Positions 1 through 9,077 are shown, counted from the first letter of the stretch. The stretch is 64,000 nucleotides of DNA from Microcebus murinus (GCF_040939455.1 NC_134126.1:2476375-2540374); one strand, 5' to 3'. Numbers and translations: made by a program. Notes: a model not told the origin generated them from the sequence alone.

Positions 1-351
1 CCCACACCCAGACTTTCTGGCTGAGCAGGACCATTCCAGCCCCGCCCTGACAGCAGAGAACAGAACTTTGACCTCTGCTAACGGCCTGAGGGCAGGCTTA
101 CCCAACCCAGCTCCGCCCAGAACGAGAGCTGATAACAGGACTCAAAATCAACACCATAGCCTGTTCCTCCAGGCAAACGCCACCTACTGACAGGGACGGC
201 ATCTTGCACAGCCTTTCCAGGGCACCCACTGAGTCAATATACAGGGAGTGGTCCAATTTCACCCACAGGAACCACCTAACACCTCAGAAACTAAAAAAGG
301 TGTGTGAATACCCAAACAATAACCTAAGGAAAGAAACAACAACTGATCGAC
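1..351 (+). promoter_or_regulatory. L1 copy A 5' UTR, 3' portion
   Basis: GC-rich leader just upstream of the ORF1 start. It matches, in opposite orientation, the GC-rich blocks at about 33470-33620 in copy D and 59200-59350 in copy E. L1 5' UTRs carry the internal RNA polymerase II promoter, but the transcription-start end is outside this window. Positions 193-350, together with the first codons of ORF1, are missing from copies D and E. Confidence 0.8.
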
Positions 352-1344
352 ATGGGAAGAAATCAGCGAAAGAACTCAGGAAATATGAAGAACCAAACGG
401 AAAACACACCCCCAAAGAGGAGCACCAGCCCCCTAGAAACGGACACCGACCAAAATCAGGCAACCAATATGACAGAAGAGGAATTTCGTATGTGGAACAT
501 AAGAACACTCACCCAGCTGCAACAACAACTCAACAACCAACACCAAGAAACCACAAAAAGTCTCCAGGATATGAGAAAAGAAATAGACACATTGAAGAAA
601 AGTGTAACCGAACTCCTGGAAATGAAGAATCAATTCAAGGAACTACAAAATACAGTGGAAAGTCTCAAGAACAGGGTAGATGAAGCAGAAGAAAGAATCT
701 CAGAGCTTGAAGATAACACCCTCCAATTAAATAAATCACTCACAGAAATAGAGCAGAGAAACAAGAGAAAAGAGCAAAGCCTACAAGAGCTGTGGGATTA
801 TGTGAAGAAACCGAATGTGAGGGTCATAGGGTTACAGGAAGGGGAAGAAGACAACACTCAAGGGTTGGACAAGCTGTTTGAAGATATAATAGAGGAAAAT
901 TTCCCAGGCCTTGCTCAAAATCTTGATATACAAGTTCAAGAAGCTCAGAGGACCCCTGGGAGATTCTACGCAAACAGGAAGACGTCACAACATGCAGTCA
1001 TCAGACTAACCAAAGTATCAACTAAAGAGGCCCTTCTAAGAGCTGTAAGACAAAAGAAGCAAGTAACATACAAGGGAAAGCCAATTCGAATAACATCAGA
1101 CTTCTCTAATGAGACTTTACAAGCAAGGAGAGACTGGGGCCCCATTCTCAATCTTTTGAAACAAAACAATGCCCAGCCTAGAATATTATTCCCTGGAAAA
1201 CTAAGCTTTGTATATGAAGGAGAAATAAAGACATTCTCAGACAAGCAAAGGCTCAGAGAATTCACCAAGACAAGACCAGCCCTACAAGAAGTACTTAAAA
1301 CAGCGTTATGCACAGAACATCATAATAATAACCCACGAATATAA
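352..1344 (+). CDS. L1 ORF1 protein (RNA-binding trimeric chaperone), intact
   Basis: Open frame of 330 residues starting MGRNQRKNSG and ending at a TAA; primate ORF1p is usually about 340 residues. ORF1p binds L1 RNA and packages it for target-primed reverse transcription. Residues about 1-50 are a basic, polar N-terminus. About 55-150 form a coiled coil with leucine heptads and repeated E/K runs, expected to trimerise. About 155-250 correspond to the RRM, opening with the conserved stretch QSLQELWDYVKKPNVRVIG. About 255-325 are the C-terminal domain, with TLQARRDWGPIL and PRILFPGKLSF. The chosen ATG matches the family start (copy C has an equivalent ATG at 50993, minus strand). No stop or frameshift is visible. 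It is followed by ORF2 after 42 bp, the usual bicistronic layout. Whether it is transcribed cannot be judged without the promoter. Confidence 0.93.
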   Translation: MGRNQRKNSGNMKNQTENTPPKRSTSPLETDTDQNQATNMTEEEFRMWNIRTLTQLQQQLNNQHQETTKSLQDMRKEIDTLKKSVTELLEMKNQFKELQNTVESLKNRVDEAEERISELEDNTLQLNKSLTEIEQRNKRKEQSLQELWDYVKKPNVRVIGLQEGEEDNTQGLDKLFEDIIEENFPGLAQNLDIQVQEAQRTPGRFYANRKTSQHAVIRLTKVSTKEALLRAVRQKKQVTYKGKPIRITSDFSNETLQARRDWGPILNLLKQNNAQPRILFPGKLSFVYEGEIKTFSDKQRLREFTKTRPALQEVLKTALCTEHHNNNPRI

Positions 1345-1386
1345 AAAACAACCAAAACCCAAAGATATTAAAGGCCAGATATTACA

Positions 1387-4300
1387 ATGGCTCAAGACAG
1401 AAATCATAGCAACAACATCCAACCCAACAGAATGATCAGTAATCTACCTTACCTATCAGTTCTCTCAATAAATGTGAATGGCTTAAACTCTCCACTCAAG
1501 AGACATAGGCTGGCTGAATGGATAAGAAAATACAGGCCAAGTCTAGGCTGTCTTCAGGAAACACATCTAACCTGCAAGGATGCATATAGACTAAAAATAA
1601 AAGGGTGGAGATCAATATTCCAAGCAAATAGAAGCCAAAAGAAGGCTGGTGTGGCAGTTCTAATTTCAGACGATTTAGTTTTTAAACCAACAAAAGTAGT
1701 AAAAGACAAAGAGGGTCATTATATAATGGTGAAGGGCACAGTCCAACAAGAAGAGATAACAATTTTAAATATATATGCACCCAACTTAGGTGCACCCAGA
1801 TTCATAAAGCAAACCTTACTGGAGCTAAGCAATTGGATTAATAGCAACTCCATAATCGCCGGAGATTTCAACACCCCACTGACGGCACGAGACAGATCCT
1901 CCAAACAGAAAATTAATAAAGAAATAATGAACTTAAACAAAACCCTGAAACAATTGGGTCTGACAGACATCTACAGAACATTCTACCCAAAATCCACTGA
2001 ATATACGTTCTCATCAGCTCACAGGACATTCTCTAAGATTGACCATATCCTAGGACACAAAGAAAATCTCAAGAAATTTTAAAAAATAGAAATCATACCA
2101 TATACCTTCTCAGATCACAGTGGAATAAAACTAGAAATCAACCCTAACAGAAACTCACATTTCTACACAAAAACGTGGAAATTAAACAACCTCCTACTAA
2201 ATGATTACTTCGTAAATGAAGAAATCAAGACAGAAATAAAAAACTTCTATGAAGAAAACGACAATGGAGAGACAAGTTATCAACTCCTCTGGGACACAGC
2301 TAAAGCAGTTCTGAGAGGAAAGTTTATCTCCATAAATGCCTATAACCAAAAGACAAGAAGATCACAAATAGACAATTTAATGAAACGACTCAAAGAGCTG
2401 GAAAAAGAAGAACAGACCAACCCCAAACCCAGCAGAAGAAGTGAAATCAACAAGATCAAATCAGAACTAAACGAAATTGAAAACAGGAAAGCTATTCAGG
2501 AGATTAATAAAACAAAAAGTTGGTTCTTTGAAAAAATAAACAAAATTGACACACCATTGGCTAAGCTAACAAAAAGCAGAAAAGAGAAATCTCTAATAAG
2601 CTCCATCAGGAATAAAAAAGGAGATATCACAACTGATCCCAAAGACATACAAGATACAATTTATGAATACTACAAAAATCTTTATGCACACAAACTGGAA
2701 AATGTGGAGGAAATGGACAAATTTCTAGAAACACACAGCCTCCCTAGGCTCAACCAGGAAGAAATAGATTCCCTGAACAGACCAATCTCAACAGCTGAAG
2801 TAGAAACAGCAATTAAAAATCTCCCTAAAAAGAAAAGTCTCGGTCCAAATGGCTTCACACCTGAATTTTACCATACTTACAAAGAAGAACTAGTACCAAT
2901 CTTGCAGAAACTATTCCACAACATCGAGAAGAACGGAAACCTCCCCGACACCTTTTATGAAGCGAATATTACTCTGATACCAAAACCAGGAAAGGATGCA
3001 ACAAAAAAAGAAAACTACAGACCAATATCCCTAATGAATATAAATGCAAAAATTTTCAACAAAATCTTAGCTAACCAAATCCAGACACTTATCAAAAAAA
3101 TAATCCACCACGACCAAGTGGGCTTCATCCCAGGGATGCAGGGATGGTTCAACATACGTAAATCTATAAATGCAATTCACCACATAAACAGAAGCAAAAA
3201 CAAAGACCACATGATTCTTTCAATAGATGCAGAAAAAGCTTTTGACAAAATTCAACACCCTTTCATGATACGAACACTTAAGAAAATAGGCATAGAAGGG
3301 ACATACCTAAAAATGATACAAGCCATATATGACAGACCCATAGCCAACATCATACTGAATGGGGAAAGATTGAAATCATTCCCACTTAGAACTGGAACCA
3401 GACAAGGCTGCCCACTATCTCCACTTCTGTTCAACATAGTGCTGGAAGTCTTGGCTACAGCAATCAGACAGGAAAATGGAATCAAAGGTATCCAAATAGG
3501 GGCAGAAGAGATCAAACTTTCACTGTTTGCTGATGATATGATATTGTATCTAGAAAACCCCAAGGATTCAACCAAGAAACTCCTGGAACTGATCAATGAA
3601 TTTAGGAAAGTCTCAGGATACAAAATCAATACACAGAAATCAGAGGCATTCATATACGCCAACAACAATCTAATTGAGAACCAAATCAAAGACTCAATTC
3701 CCTTCACAATAGCAACAAAGAAATTAAAGTACCTAGGAATATATTTAACCAAAGAGGTAAAAGACCTCTACAGGGAGAACTATGAAACACTGAGGAAGGA
3801 AATAGCAGAGGATGTAAACAGATGGAAATCCATGCCATGCTCATGGATCGGCAGACTCAATATCATCAAAATGTCTATACTACCCAAACTGATCTACAGA
3901 TTCAATGCAATACCTATTAAAATCCTATCAGCATTCTTCACAGATATATAAAAAATAATTTTACGCTTCGTATGGAACCAAAGAAGACCCCGAATATCAA
4001 GAGCAATTCTAGGCAACAAAAACAAAATGGGAGGCATTAATATGCCAGATATCAAACTATACTACAAAGCTGTAGTAAGTAAAACAATATGGTATTGGCA
4101 CAAAAACAGGAATATTGACCAGTGGAACAGATGTGAGAATCCTGATATAAAACCATCCTCATATAGCCATCTCATCTTTGACAAAGCAGACAAAAACATA
4201 CGCTGGGGAAAAGAATCTCTCTTCAATAAATGGTGCTGGGAAAACTGGATAGCCACCTGTAGAAGGCTAAAACAGGACCCACACCTTTCTCCTCTCACAA

Positions 4301-5263
4301 AAACCAACTCACACTGGATAACAGACTTAAACCTAAGATATGAAACTATTAGAACTCTAGAGAAAAAGTTGGAAACACTCTCCTAGACATCGGCCTGGGC
4401 AAAGAGTTTATGAAGAAGTCCCCAAAGGCAATCACAGCAGCAACAAAAATAAATAAATGGGACATGATCAAACTACAAAGCTTCTGCACAGCCAAAGAAA
4501 TAGTCATGAAAGTAAACAGACAACCTACAGAATGGGAGAAAATTTTTGCATTGCATCCTATGCATCCAATAAGGGACTGATAACTAGAATATACTTAGAA
4601 CTCACGAAAATTAGGAAGAAAAAATCAAATAACCCCATTAAAAAGTGGGCAAAAGACTTGAACAGAAATTTTTCTAAAGAAGACAGAAGAATGGCCAACA
4701 AACATATGAAGAAATGCTCAACATCTCTAATCATCAGGGAAATGCAAATCAAAACCACAGTGAGATATCACTTAACCCCAGTGAGAATGGCCTTTATCAA
4801 AAAATCTCCAAACAATAAATGCTGGCGTGGTTGCGGAGAGAGAGGAACACTCCTACACTGCTGGTGGGACTGCAATCTAGTTCAACCTCTGTGGAAAGCA
4901 CTATGGAGATACCTTAAAGCGATACAAGTGAATCTACCATTTGATCCAGCAATCCCATTGCTGGGCATCTACCCAAATGATCCAGTGACACTCTACAAAA
5001 AAGACACCTGCACTCGAATGTTTATAGCAGCACAATTCATAATTGCAAGGCTGTGGAAACAGCCCAAGTGCCCATCAATCCAAGAATGGATTAATAAAAT
5101 GTGGTATATGTATACCATGGAGTACTATTCAGCTCTAAGAAACAATGGTGATATAGCACATCTTATATTTTCCTGGTTAGAGCTGGAACCCATACTACTA
5201 AGTGAAGTATCCCAAGAATGGAGAAACAAGCACCAGATATATTCTCCAGCAAACTGGTATTAA
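1387..5263 (+). pseudogene. L1 ORF2 (endonuclease-reverse transcriptase), broken
   Basis: ORF2p nicks target DNA and reverse-transcribes L1 RNA at the nick. The frame starts MAQDRNHSNN. The APE-like endonuclease occupies 1387 to about 2100, with [29 protein letters not shown] and the SKIDHILGH block. The reverse transcriptase follows, with [49 protein letters not shown] and the catalytic FADDM near 3527-3540. The C-terminal cysteine segment ([14 protein letters not shown], near 4822-4862) is present. Lesions: in-frame TAA at 2080-2082, in-frame TAA at 3949-3951, a 1-bp loss near 4363-4370 that shifts the frame into a TAG at 4384-4386, and a 5-bp TTGCA duplication near 4550-4558 that shifts it again. 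The 1-bp loss is shared with copy D; the two stops are private to this copy. The protein is not functional as it stands. Confidence 0.93.
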
Positions 5264-5310
5264 CTGAGTAGCACCTAAGTCGACACATAGGTACTACAGT
5301 AATAGGGTAT

Positions 5311-5348
5311 TGGGCAGGTGGGAGGGGGGAGGGGGGAGGGGGGTGGGT
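5311..5348 (+). other. G-quadruplex-type tract in L1 3' UTR
   Basis: Runs of G separated by single A or T bases: GGTGGGAGGGGGGAGGGG, then further G runs to GGGTGGG. Four or more G runs with short loops fit an intramolecular G-quadruplex. Polypurine or G4 tracts in L1 3' UTRs are an established feature of the family. Matching tracts occur in the 3' UTRs at 24491-24510 (+) and, as C runs, near 26397-26424 and 28508-28545 (-). Confidence 0.75.
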
Positions 5349-5505
5349 ATATACATACATAATGAGTGAGATGTGCACCATCTGGGGGATGGTCATGATG
5401 GAGACTCAGACTTTTGGGGGGAGGGGGGGAAATGGGCATTTATTGAAACCTTAAAATCTGTACCCCTATAATATGCCAAAATAAAAAAAACATTAAAAAA
5501 AAAAA

Positions 5506-5905
5506 GATCTAAGCATCACTAATCAATAAGGAAATGAGATACCACCTTAGCCTTATGGGAACAGTCATTATTAAAAGGCAAAAAACAAGAGTTGCTGGTG
5601 AGGATGCAGAGAAAAAGGAATTCTTATACACTGTTAATGGAACTGCAAAGTAATACAATCTCTATGGAAAACAGTATGGAGATTCCTCAAAGAAATATAT
5701 GTACACCTACCATTCGATCTAGGAACTCCACTGCTGGATTATACCCAAAGAAAAAGACGTCATCTTATCAAAAAGACACCTTCACTAGAATGTTTACCAC
5801 AGAACAATTCACAATTGCAAAGATGTGCCATCAACCTAAGTGCCCATCGATTTATGAGTGGATAAAAAAATCTGGCATGTGTCTGTGTATGTGTATCACC
5901 TAATA
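5506..5905 (+). mobile_element. Old L1 fragment (ORF2 3' part)
   Basis: Diverged L1 sequence directly after the tail of copy A. Recognisable ORF2-end words include the 'gttgctggtgaggatgcaga' stretch near 5591, the 'ccactgctggattatacccaaag' block near 5727, and 'cacaattgcaaagatgtg' near 5808. It breaks off near 5900 before any normal 3' UTR. It was probably already present when copy A inserted. Confidence 0.75.
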
Positions 5906-6198
5906 TTTTGTGACATAAATTAAGATCATTTCATTTTGCTAAAAGAGTGTGACAGTATATAGTACTTTCATCTTTTATGATATCTATGTACCAAAATTTA
6001 CTTGATTCGGTTTGTAATTGTATTAATACTGAAAGCAGGAGTGTAGAAAAAGATTATTGTAAAGAAATAGATAATGTAGAAATGAAAGTCATATTGGACT
6101 AATTGTTGTAATTTGTTTATAAATCTAAAATTAAGCAGGTTTTGCAAGTCTAGAGCACAAGATAATTATCCTTTCTTAAAATTGTAAGCTAACAAAAG
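5906..6198. other. No feature recognised
   Basis: AT-rich sequence between an old L1 scrap and the processed retroviral copy. No coding signal or repeat is recognised. Confidence 0.5.
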
Positions 6199-6211
6199 TT
6201 TTGAAAGTATT
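6199..6211. repeat. Target-site duplication, left copy, of processed retroviral element
   Basis: TTTTGAAAGTATT, matched by TTTTGAATGTATT at 9065-9077 (12 of 13 identical). The two copies flank the retroviral element. The match can be extended through A-rich sequence to roughly 20 bp on the element-sense strand. That length is typical of L1-mediated insertion and too long for retroviral integrase, which makes 4-6 bp duplications. Confidence 0.75.
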
Positions 6212-6235
6212 TTTTTCAAATCACACAAGAGGAGG

Positions 6236-6241
6236 TTTATT
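6236..6241 (-). promoter_or_regulatory. Polyadenylation signal AATAAA in R
   Basis: TTTATT on the plus strand is AATAAA in element sense. It lies 16-18 bases before the point where homology with the other R-U5 copy stops and an A run begins, a normal distance for cleavage and polyadenylation. The same signal is at 8992-8997 in the R-U5 copy. Confidence 0.8.
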
Positions 6242-6320
6242 TTCTGGCTAGCCAGGGTCCAAGCCCCAGAGCACCAACGCAGTGGCCACTCTCGCAGGCA
6301 AGGACCCCGACCGGAATGCC

Positions 6321-6326
6321 TTTTAT
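6321..6326 (-). promoter_or_regulatory. TATA-like box of ERV U3
   Basis: In element sense the sequence reads GGGATAAAAGGC. The first base of the other partial LTR (its 5' end at 9062) corresponds to 6306, about 20-25 bases downstream of this box, where transcription would be expected to start. This ties the 5' end of the insertion to the viral cap site. Confidence 0.75.
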
Positions 6327-6643
6327 CCCCATGGTGCACAAGCTGCGCACAAGCTGACTACGCATGGATCATGCGTTGACCTTTAAAATGATTGGTTGCC
6401 CACTATTGCCTTTTGAAATAATTGGCGGGTTGGTTGCCCTCTATTGCCTGATGGGCCAGTCGCCCGTGCTTCAATGACCTCATCCCATAATTCCCCTTAC
6501 AGCGGTGTAGCAAGCAAGCAATGACCAGAAGCAAAAGTTTGGGGTTAGCTCATTGCTCCACCCAAGTAAATTCCTGACAATTGGAAAAATTCCTCTGCCC
6601 TTCCTCTGTCCTACAAATTCCTCTGCCCTTCCTCTGCCCTACA

Positions 6644-6658
6644 TTCCCCCCTTTCTCT
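6644..6658 (-). other. Polypurine tract
   Basis: Element-sense AGAGAAAGGGGGGAA sits immediately before the TG that opens U3. It is the standard primer site for retroviral plus-strand synthesis and overlaps the end of the envelope frame. Confidence 0.85.
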
Positions 6659-7310
6659 AGGTAGCAGACGAGCACTCTTGCTCGTTCTCAAGGTCTCTTA
6701 GGTGCTCTAGTTCTATAGCTCTTGACCATAGCTGCTGATATTGTTGTTGCAATACTAGTAGCTGGACAGTGTTTATCCATTCTTTCACAAAAGCTACCAG
6801 TCTATTAATTACACATGATGCGAAAGTAAGGACTAAGATTAGCATAATGAGTGGGCCTAGTAGGGTGGATAGTAGCGTTGTTAACCAGGGGGAACTGTTA
6901 AACCAAGACTCAAACCAACCTGCTTGCTGTTCATATTCCCGTTTGCGGCGGGCAAGCCCTTCCCTGACCTTAGCCATAGATTCTCTAACAACTCCCGTAT
7001 GGTCTGCATAGAAACAACATTCTTCTTTGAGGGAAGCACACAGTCCTCCTTGCTGGAGGAATACTAGATCTAACCCCCTCCGGTTCTGTAGCACTACCTC
7101 GGATAGGGAGGTTAGTGATTTTTTTAGGTGTGAGATTGAATCTTCTATCCTTGCAATATCTTCATCAACAGCTGCCCTCAGAGTATTAAACCCTCTTTGC
7201 TGCATTGCCAGAGAAGAGATACTAGTTCCTGCTCCTATTGCCTCTAAGCCAAAAAGAGTAGCAAGGGTTATGGCTGTGAAGGGCTCTCTTTTTCTTTCAA
7301 AAAATTAGGT
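6657..7310 (-). pseudogene. env: Gammaretroviral env transmembrane subunit remnant
   Basis: Old retroviral envelope fragment. An open stretch of 182 codons (7205-6657) follows about 35 more readable codons upstream. In order: a basic furin-like stretch near 7290-7300, a hydrophobic fusion-peptide-like segment (about 7210-7285), a heptad-rich helix, the LQNRRGLDL block with the CX6CC cysteine motif (C-ASLKEE-CC), a membrane span of about 25 hydrophobic residues (near 6800-6875), and a short cytoplasmic tail ending at 6657. The CX6CC motif and the LQNRRGLD wording place it with gamma-type envelopes. An in-frame stop lies just upstream (near 7303) and nearly all of the surface subunit is missing, so no functional envelope is encoded. 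The stop codon runs into the polypurine tract, as is usual. Confidence 0.88.
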
Positions 7311-7591
7311 TGGTGACTCTTCGCCCTACTATGCCCTCATACATTGTCTCCTCAGTGTGGTATATTATTTTTGGGAACACTAACACCATTATACAGTAAT
7401 CTTTAGACCCATGTAAGGTTATGGGGTTGGTGGGGGTTTGGGACGGTAAGTACAGCTGTAGGTCTCCATCCCAAACACATTAGACCAAAAACACAACATC
7501 CCCAAAACACAACAACCAACCCCCACCGCGACCCGTCCATGTTGTCACCCAGTTCAATCTTTAGATGCCACAACCCCAGTCCAAGTCTGGT
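7311..7591 (-). pseudogene. Short env surface-subunit remnant and deletion junction
   Basis: Stretch between the integrase C-terminus and the transmembrane remnant. A surface subunit would normally fill more than 1 kb here; only about 280 bp remain. Translated in element sense it gives fragments such as DLQLYLPSQTP and GSKDYCIMVLVFP, interrupted by stops. The deletion breakpoint lies somewhere inside this interval and I cannot place it exactly without an intact relative. Confidence 0.55.
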
Positions 7592-8846
7592 TCAGCAGTC
7601 CTGGGCTGTCACTGCCACGCAGGTCAGTCTGGTCTTCAGAGGATTCTTCGGGTCTGCAGTTGCTTTCCACTGGTCCTGGCACTGCTCCTGGTCTTTTTTA
7701 TTAGCAGGTCTCACGTGGGAGTGGTGTATCCTGGTCGCTACTATTCTATCGACCTTAAGAGCAGTGGGGGTAACAAGAATAATTTGATAGGGGCCCTTCC
7801 ACCTCTGCTCAAGGGTTCTTCTGTTATGCCGTTTCACCCACACCCAGTCCCCTGGCTGGTGTGGGTGAAACGGGTGTCCGGCACCCTCCTCCTCAGGCCG
7901 GTAGATGCACGGAGGGCTGGCCATACTTGACTGTGGACACATTGCAGAGCCTGCACCGCGTGTAACACTTCTTTTGGATGTCCCGGAAGAGCCTCAGGGC
8001 TCATCCTAGGAACTATAGGAGGGGGTGTGCCGTACATGATTTCAAAAGGGGTTAAACCCAAGTGATAAGGGGTGTTCCGGCCTCGGAACAGGGTGAAGGG
8101 AAGGAGGGTCACCCAGTCTCCGCCAGTCTCTAGGGCCAATTTAGTTAGAGTCTCCTTTATTGTTCTATTTATTCACTCTACCTGCCCAGAGCTCTGGGGA
8201 TTATATGCACAATGTAATTTCCAATCTATCCCCATAGCCTGGGCCAGCCCTTGACTAACCTGCCAGACAAACGCAGGTCCATTATCTGATCCTATCCCTC
8301 CGGCAGTCCATACCTCGGGACTATTTCTTCTAATATTTTCTTAGCTGTTGTCAAAGCTGTTTCTCCTTTCGTAGGGAAGGCTTCTACCCATCCGGAAAAC
8401 GTATCTACCATGACCAGTAAATATCGGTACCCGTATTTTCCAGGCTTGACCTCTGTGAAATCCACTTCCCAAAATAGTCCTGGCTGCCTCCCCCTTTCCC
8501 TCTTACCTGCGTGGGTCCCTCTGGTCCTCCCTGGCTGCATGACCTGACAGGCTCAGCAACTTTTGACGATGTCATCTGGAACCTGTCCTTGTGACTTGAA
8601 CCTTAGTTGAGCAGTGTCCAGCAGTTGCAGCATCTTTCTCTTCCCTAGATGTGTGGTCTGATGCAGGTGTTCTAACAGGTGGCGTCCTAAGAGTTCTGGC
8701 ACTATTAGGCAATGCCTGGCTCCGACCGGTGACCCACCAGCGTGTCTGCCTAGGTCCTGTGCCGGCATCCTGATCCGGGGTCCTGCAAGGGGATTCCATG
8801 TCCCTTGCCCAACACCACACCCGGCTAGTCCGGGGTGGATTTTCAC
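7592..8846 (-). pseudogene. pol: Gammaretroviral pol integrase remnant
   Basis: Integrase joins viral cDNA to host DNA. Remnant in element sense: HHCC zinc segment (histidines in HLHQTTH near 8660, cysteine pair near 8550-8560), the catalytic core with [21 protein letters not shown] and [11 protein letters not shown] (8480-8370), the second acidic residue in a DNGPAF block near 8270-8285, the glutamate in SSGQVE near 8190, then NTPYHLGLTPFEIMYG (8100-8020), and the C-terminal domain with GDWVWVKRH and RWKGPYQIILVTPTALKVD (7860-7740). Lesions: a TGA inside the CxxC pair (8553-8555), a frameshift near 8290, a stop right after the catalytic glutamate, and another frameshift near 7900-7940. RT and RNase H are absent upstream: the leader joins almost directly to the zinc segment. 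Not functional. Confidence 0.88.
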
Positions 8847-8895
8847 ACTCCTCCCTCAGCCCTGAATTCTATCCGGTAGTCTGTGGGGAAGGCAA

Positions 8896-8913
8896 ATCCC
8901 GGACGAGCCCCCA
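8896..8913 (-). other. Primer-binding site, tRNA-Pro type
   Basis: Element-sense TGGGGGCTCGTCCGGGAT, 18 bases, matches the 3' end of tRNA-Pro and is the classic gammaretroviral primer site. It lies two bases after the end of U5 (CCCTAACA), as expected. Confidence 0.92.
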
Positions 8914-8915
8914 AA

Positions 8916-9062
8916 TGTTAGGGACCGACTTTCCACAGCCCCACCGGACAGAAAAGCAGAGACATCGAATATGCAATCACACAAGAGGAGGTTTATTTTC
9001 TGGCTAGCCAGGGTCCAAGCCCCAGAGCACCAACGCAGTGGCCACTCTCACAGGCAAGGACC
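8916..9062 (-). repeat. 5' partial LTR (R and U5, no U3)
   Basis: R covers 8977-9062 and U5 covers 8916-8976, ending TAACA just before the primer site. The outer end stops at 9062, which corresponds to the predicted transcription start in the other LTR copy (6306). No U3 lies upstream; flanking DNA with the target duplication begins at 9065. Confidence 0.85.
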
Positions 9063-9064
9063 GA

Positions 9065-9077
9065 TTTTGAATGTATT
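9065..9077. repeat. Target-site duplication, right copy, of processed retroviral element
   Basis: TTTTGAATGTATT, partner of 6199-6211 with one mismatch. Only GA (9063-9064) separates it from the R end. Confidence 0.75.

Larger units (their letters stand above)
1..5505 (+). mobile_element. L1 retrotransposon, copy A (5' end cut by window edge)
   Basis: LINE-1 element on the plus strand. The order is: end of the 5' UTR (1-351), ORF1 (352-1344), a 42-bp spacer, ORF2 (1387-5263, broken), a 3' UTR with a G-rich tract (about 5310-5348), and an A-rich tail ending near 5505. The 5' start lies outside the window, so the 5' target duplication cannot be seen. ORF1 is unbroken and ORF2 carries only a few lesions, so this is a fairly young copy. 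It is the best local reference for copies D (28344-34742) and E (57811-60455). It sits directly upstream of an older L1 scrap at 5506. Confidence 0.95.
6221..6643 (-). repeat. 3' partial LTR (U3 and R, no U5)
   Basis: In element sense the LTR starts with TGTAGGGCAG at 6643, right after the polypurine tract, and runs through U3 to R (6306-6221). A TATA-like box and a polyadenylation signal are in their expected places. It stops at the R end where the other copy continues into U5. R (86 bp) matches 8977-9062 with one visible mismatch. A 27-bp unit at the U3 start is tandemly duplicated (6617-6643 and 6589-6615). Confidence 0.85.
6221..9062 (-). mobile_element. Processed (L1-mobilised) gammaretrovirus-like ERV, internally deleted
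   Basis: Minus-strand element with order R-U5 (8916-9062), tRNA-Pro primer site (8896-8913), short leader, integrase remnant (7592-8846), envelope transmembrane remnant (6657-7310), polypurine tract (6644-6658), then U3-R (6221-6643). Gag, protease, RT and most of the surface envelope are missing. The 5' end lacks U3 and the 3' end lacks U5, which is the layout of viral genomic RNA, not of an integrated provirus. R ends about 16-18 bases after AATAAA and runs into seven A residues, followed by the target duplication. The coding remnants carry stops and frameshifts, so the copy is dead. It resembles the processed copies known for HERV-W in humans. Confidence 0.85.

Noticed and set aside
3252..3752. 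166-codon minus-strand frame
   Set aside because: Antisense shadow of the L1 reverse transcriptase in copy A; the same shadow recurs in copy D.
6221..9062. Ordinary provirus with two LTRs
   Set aside because: Neither end has a full LTR: U3 is missing at the 5' end and U5 at the 3' end, and the flanking duplication is longer than retroviral integrase makes.
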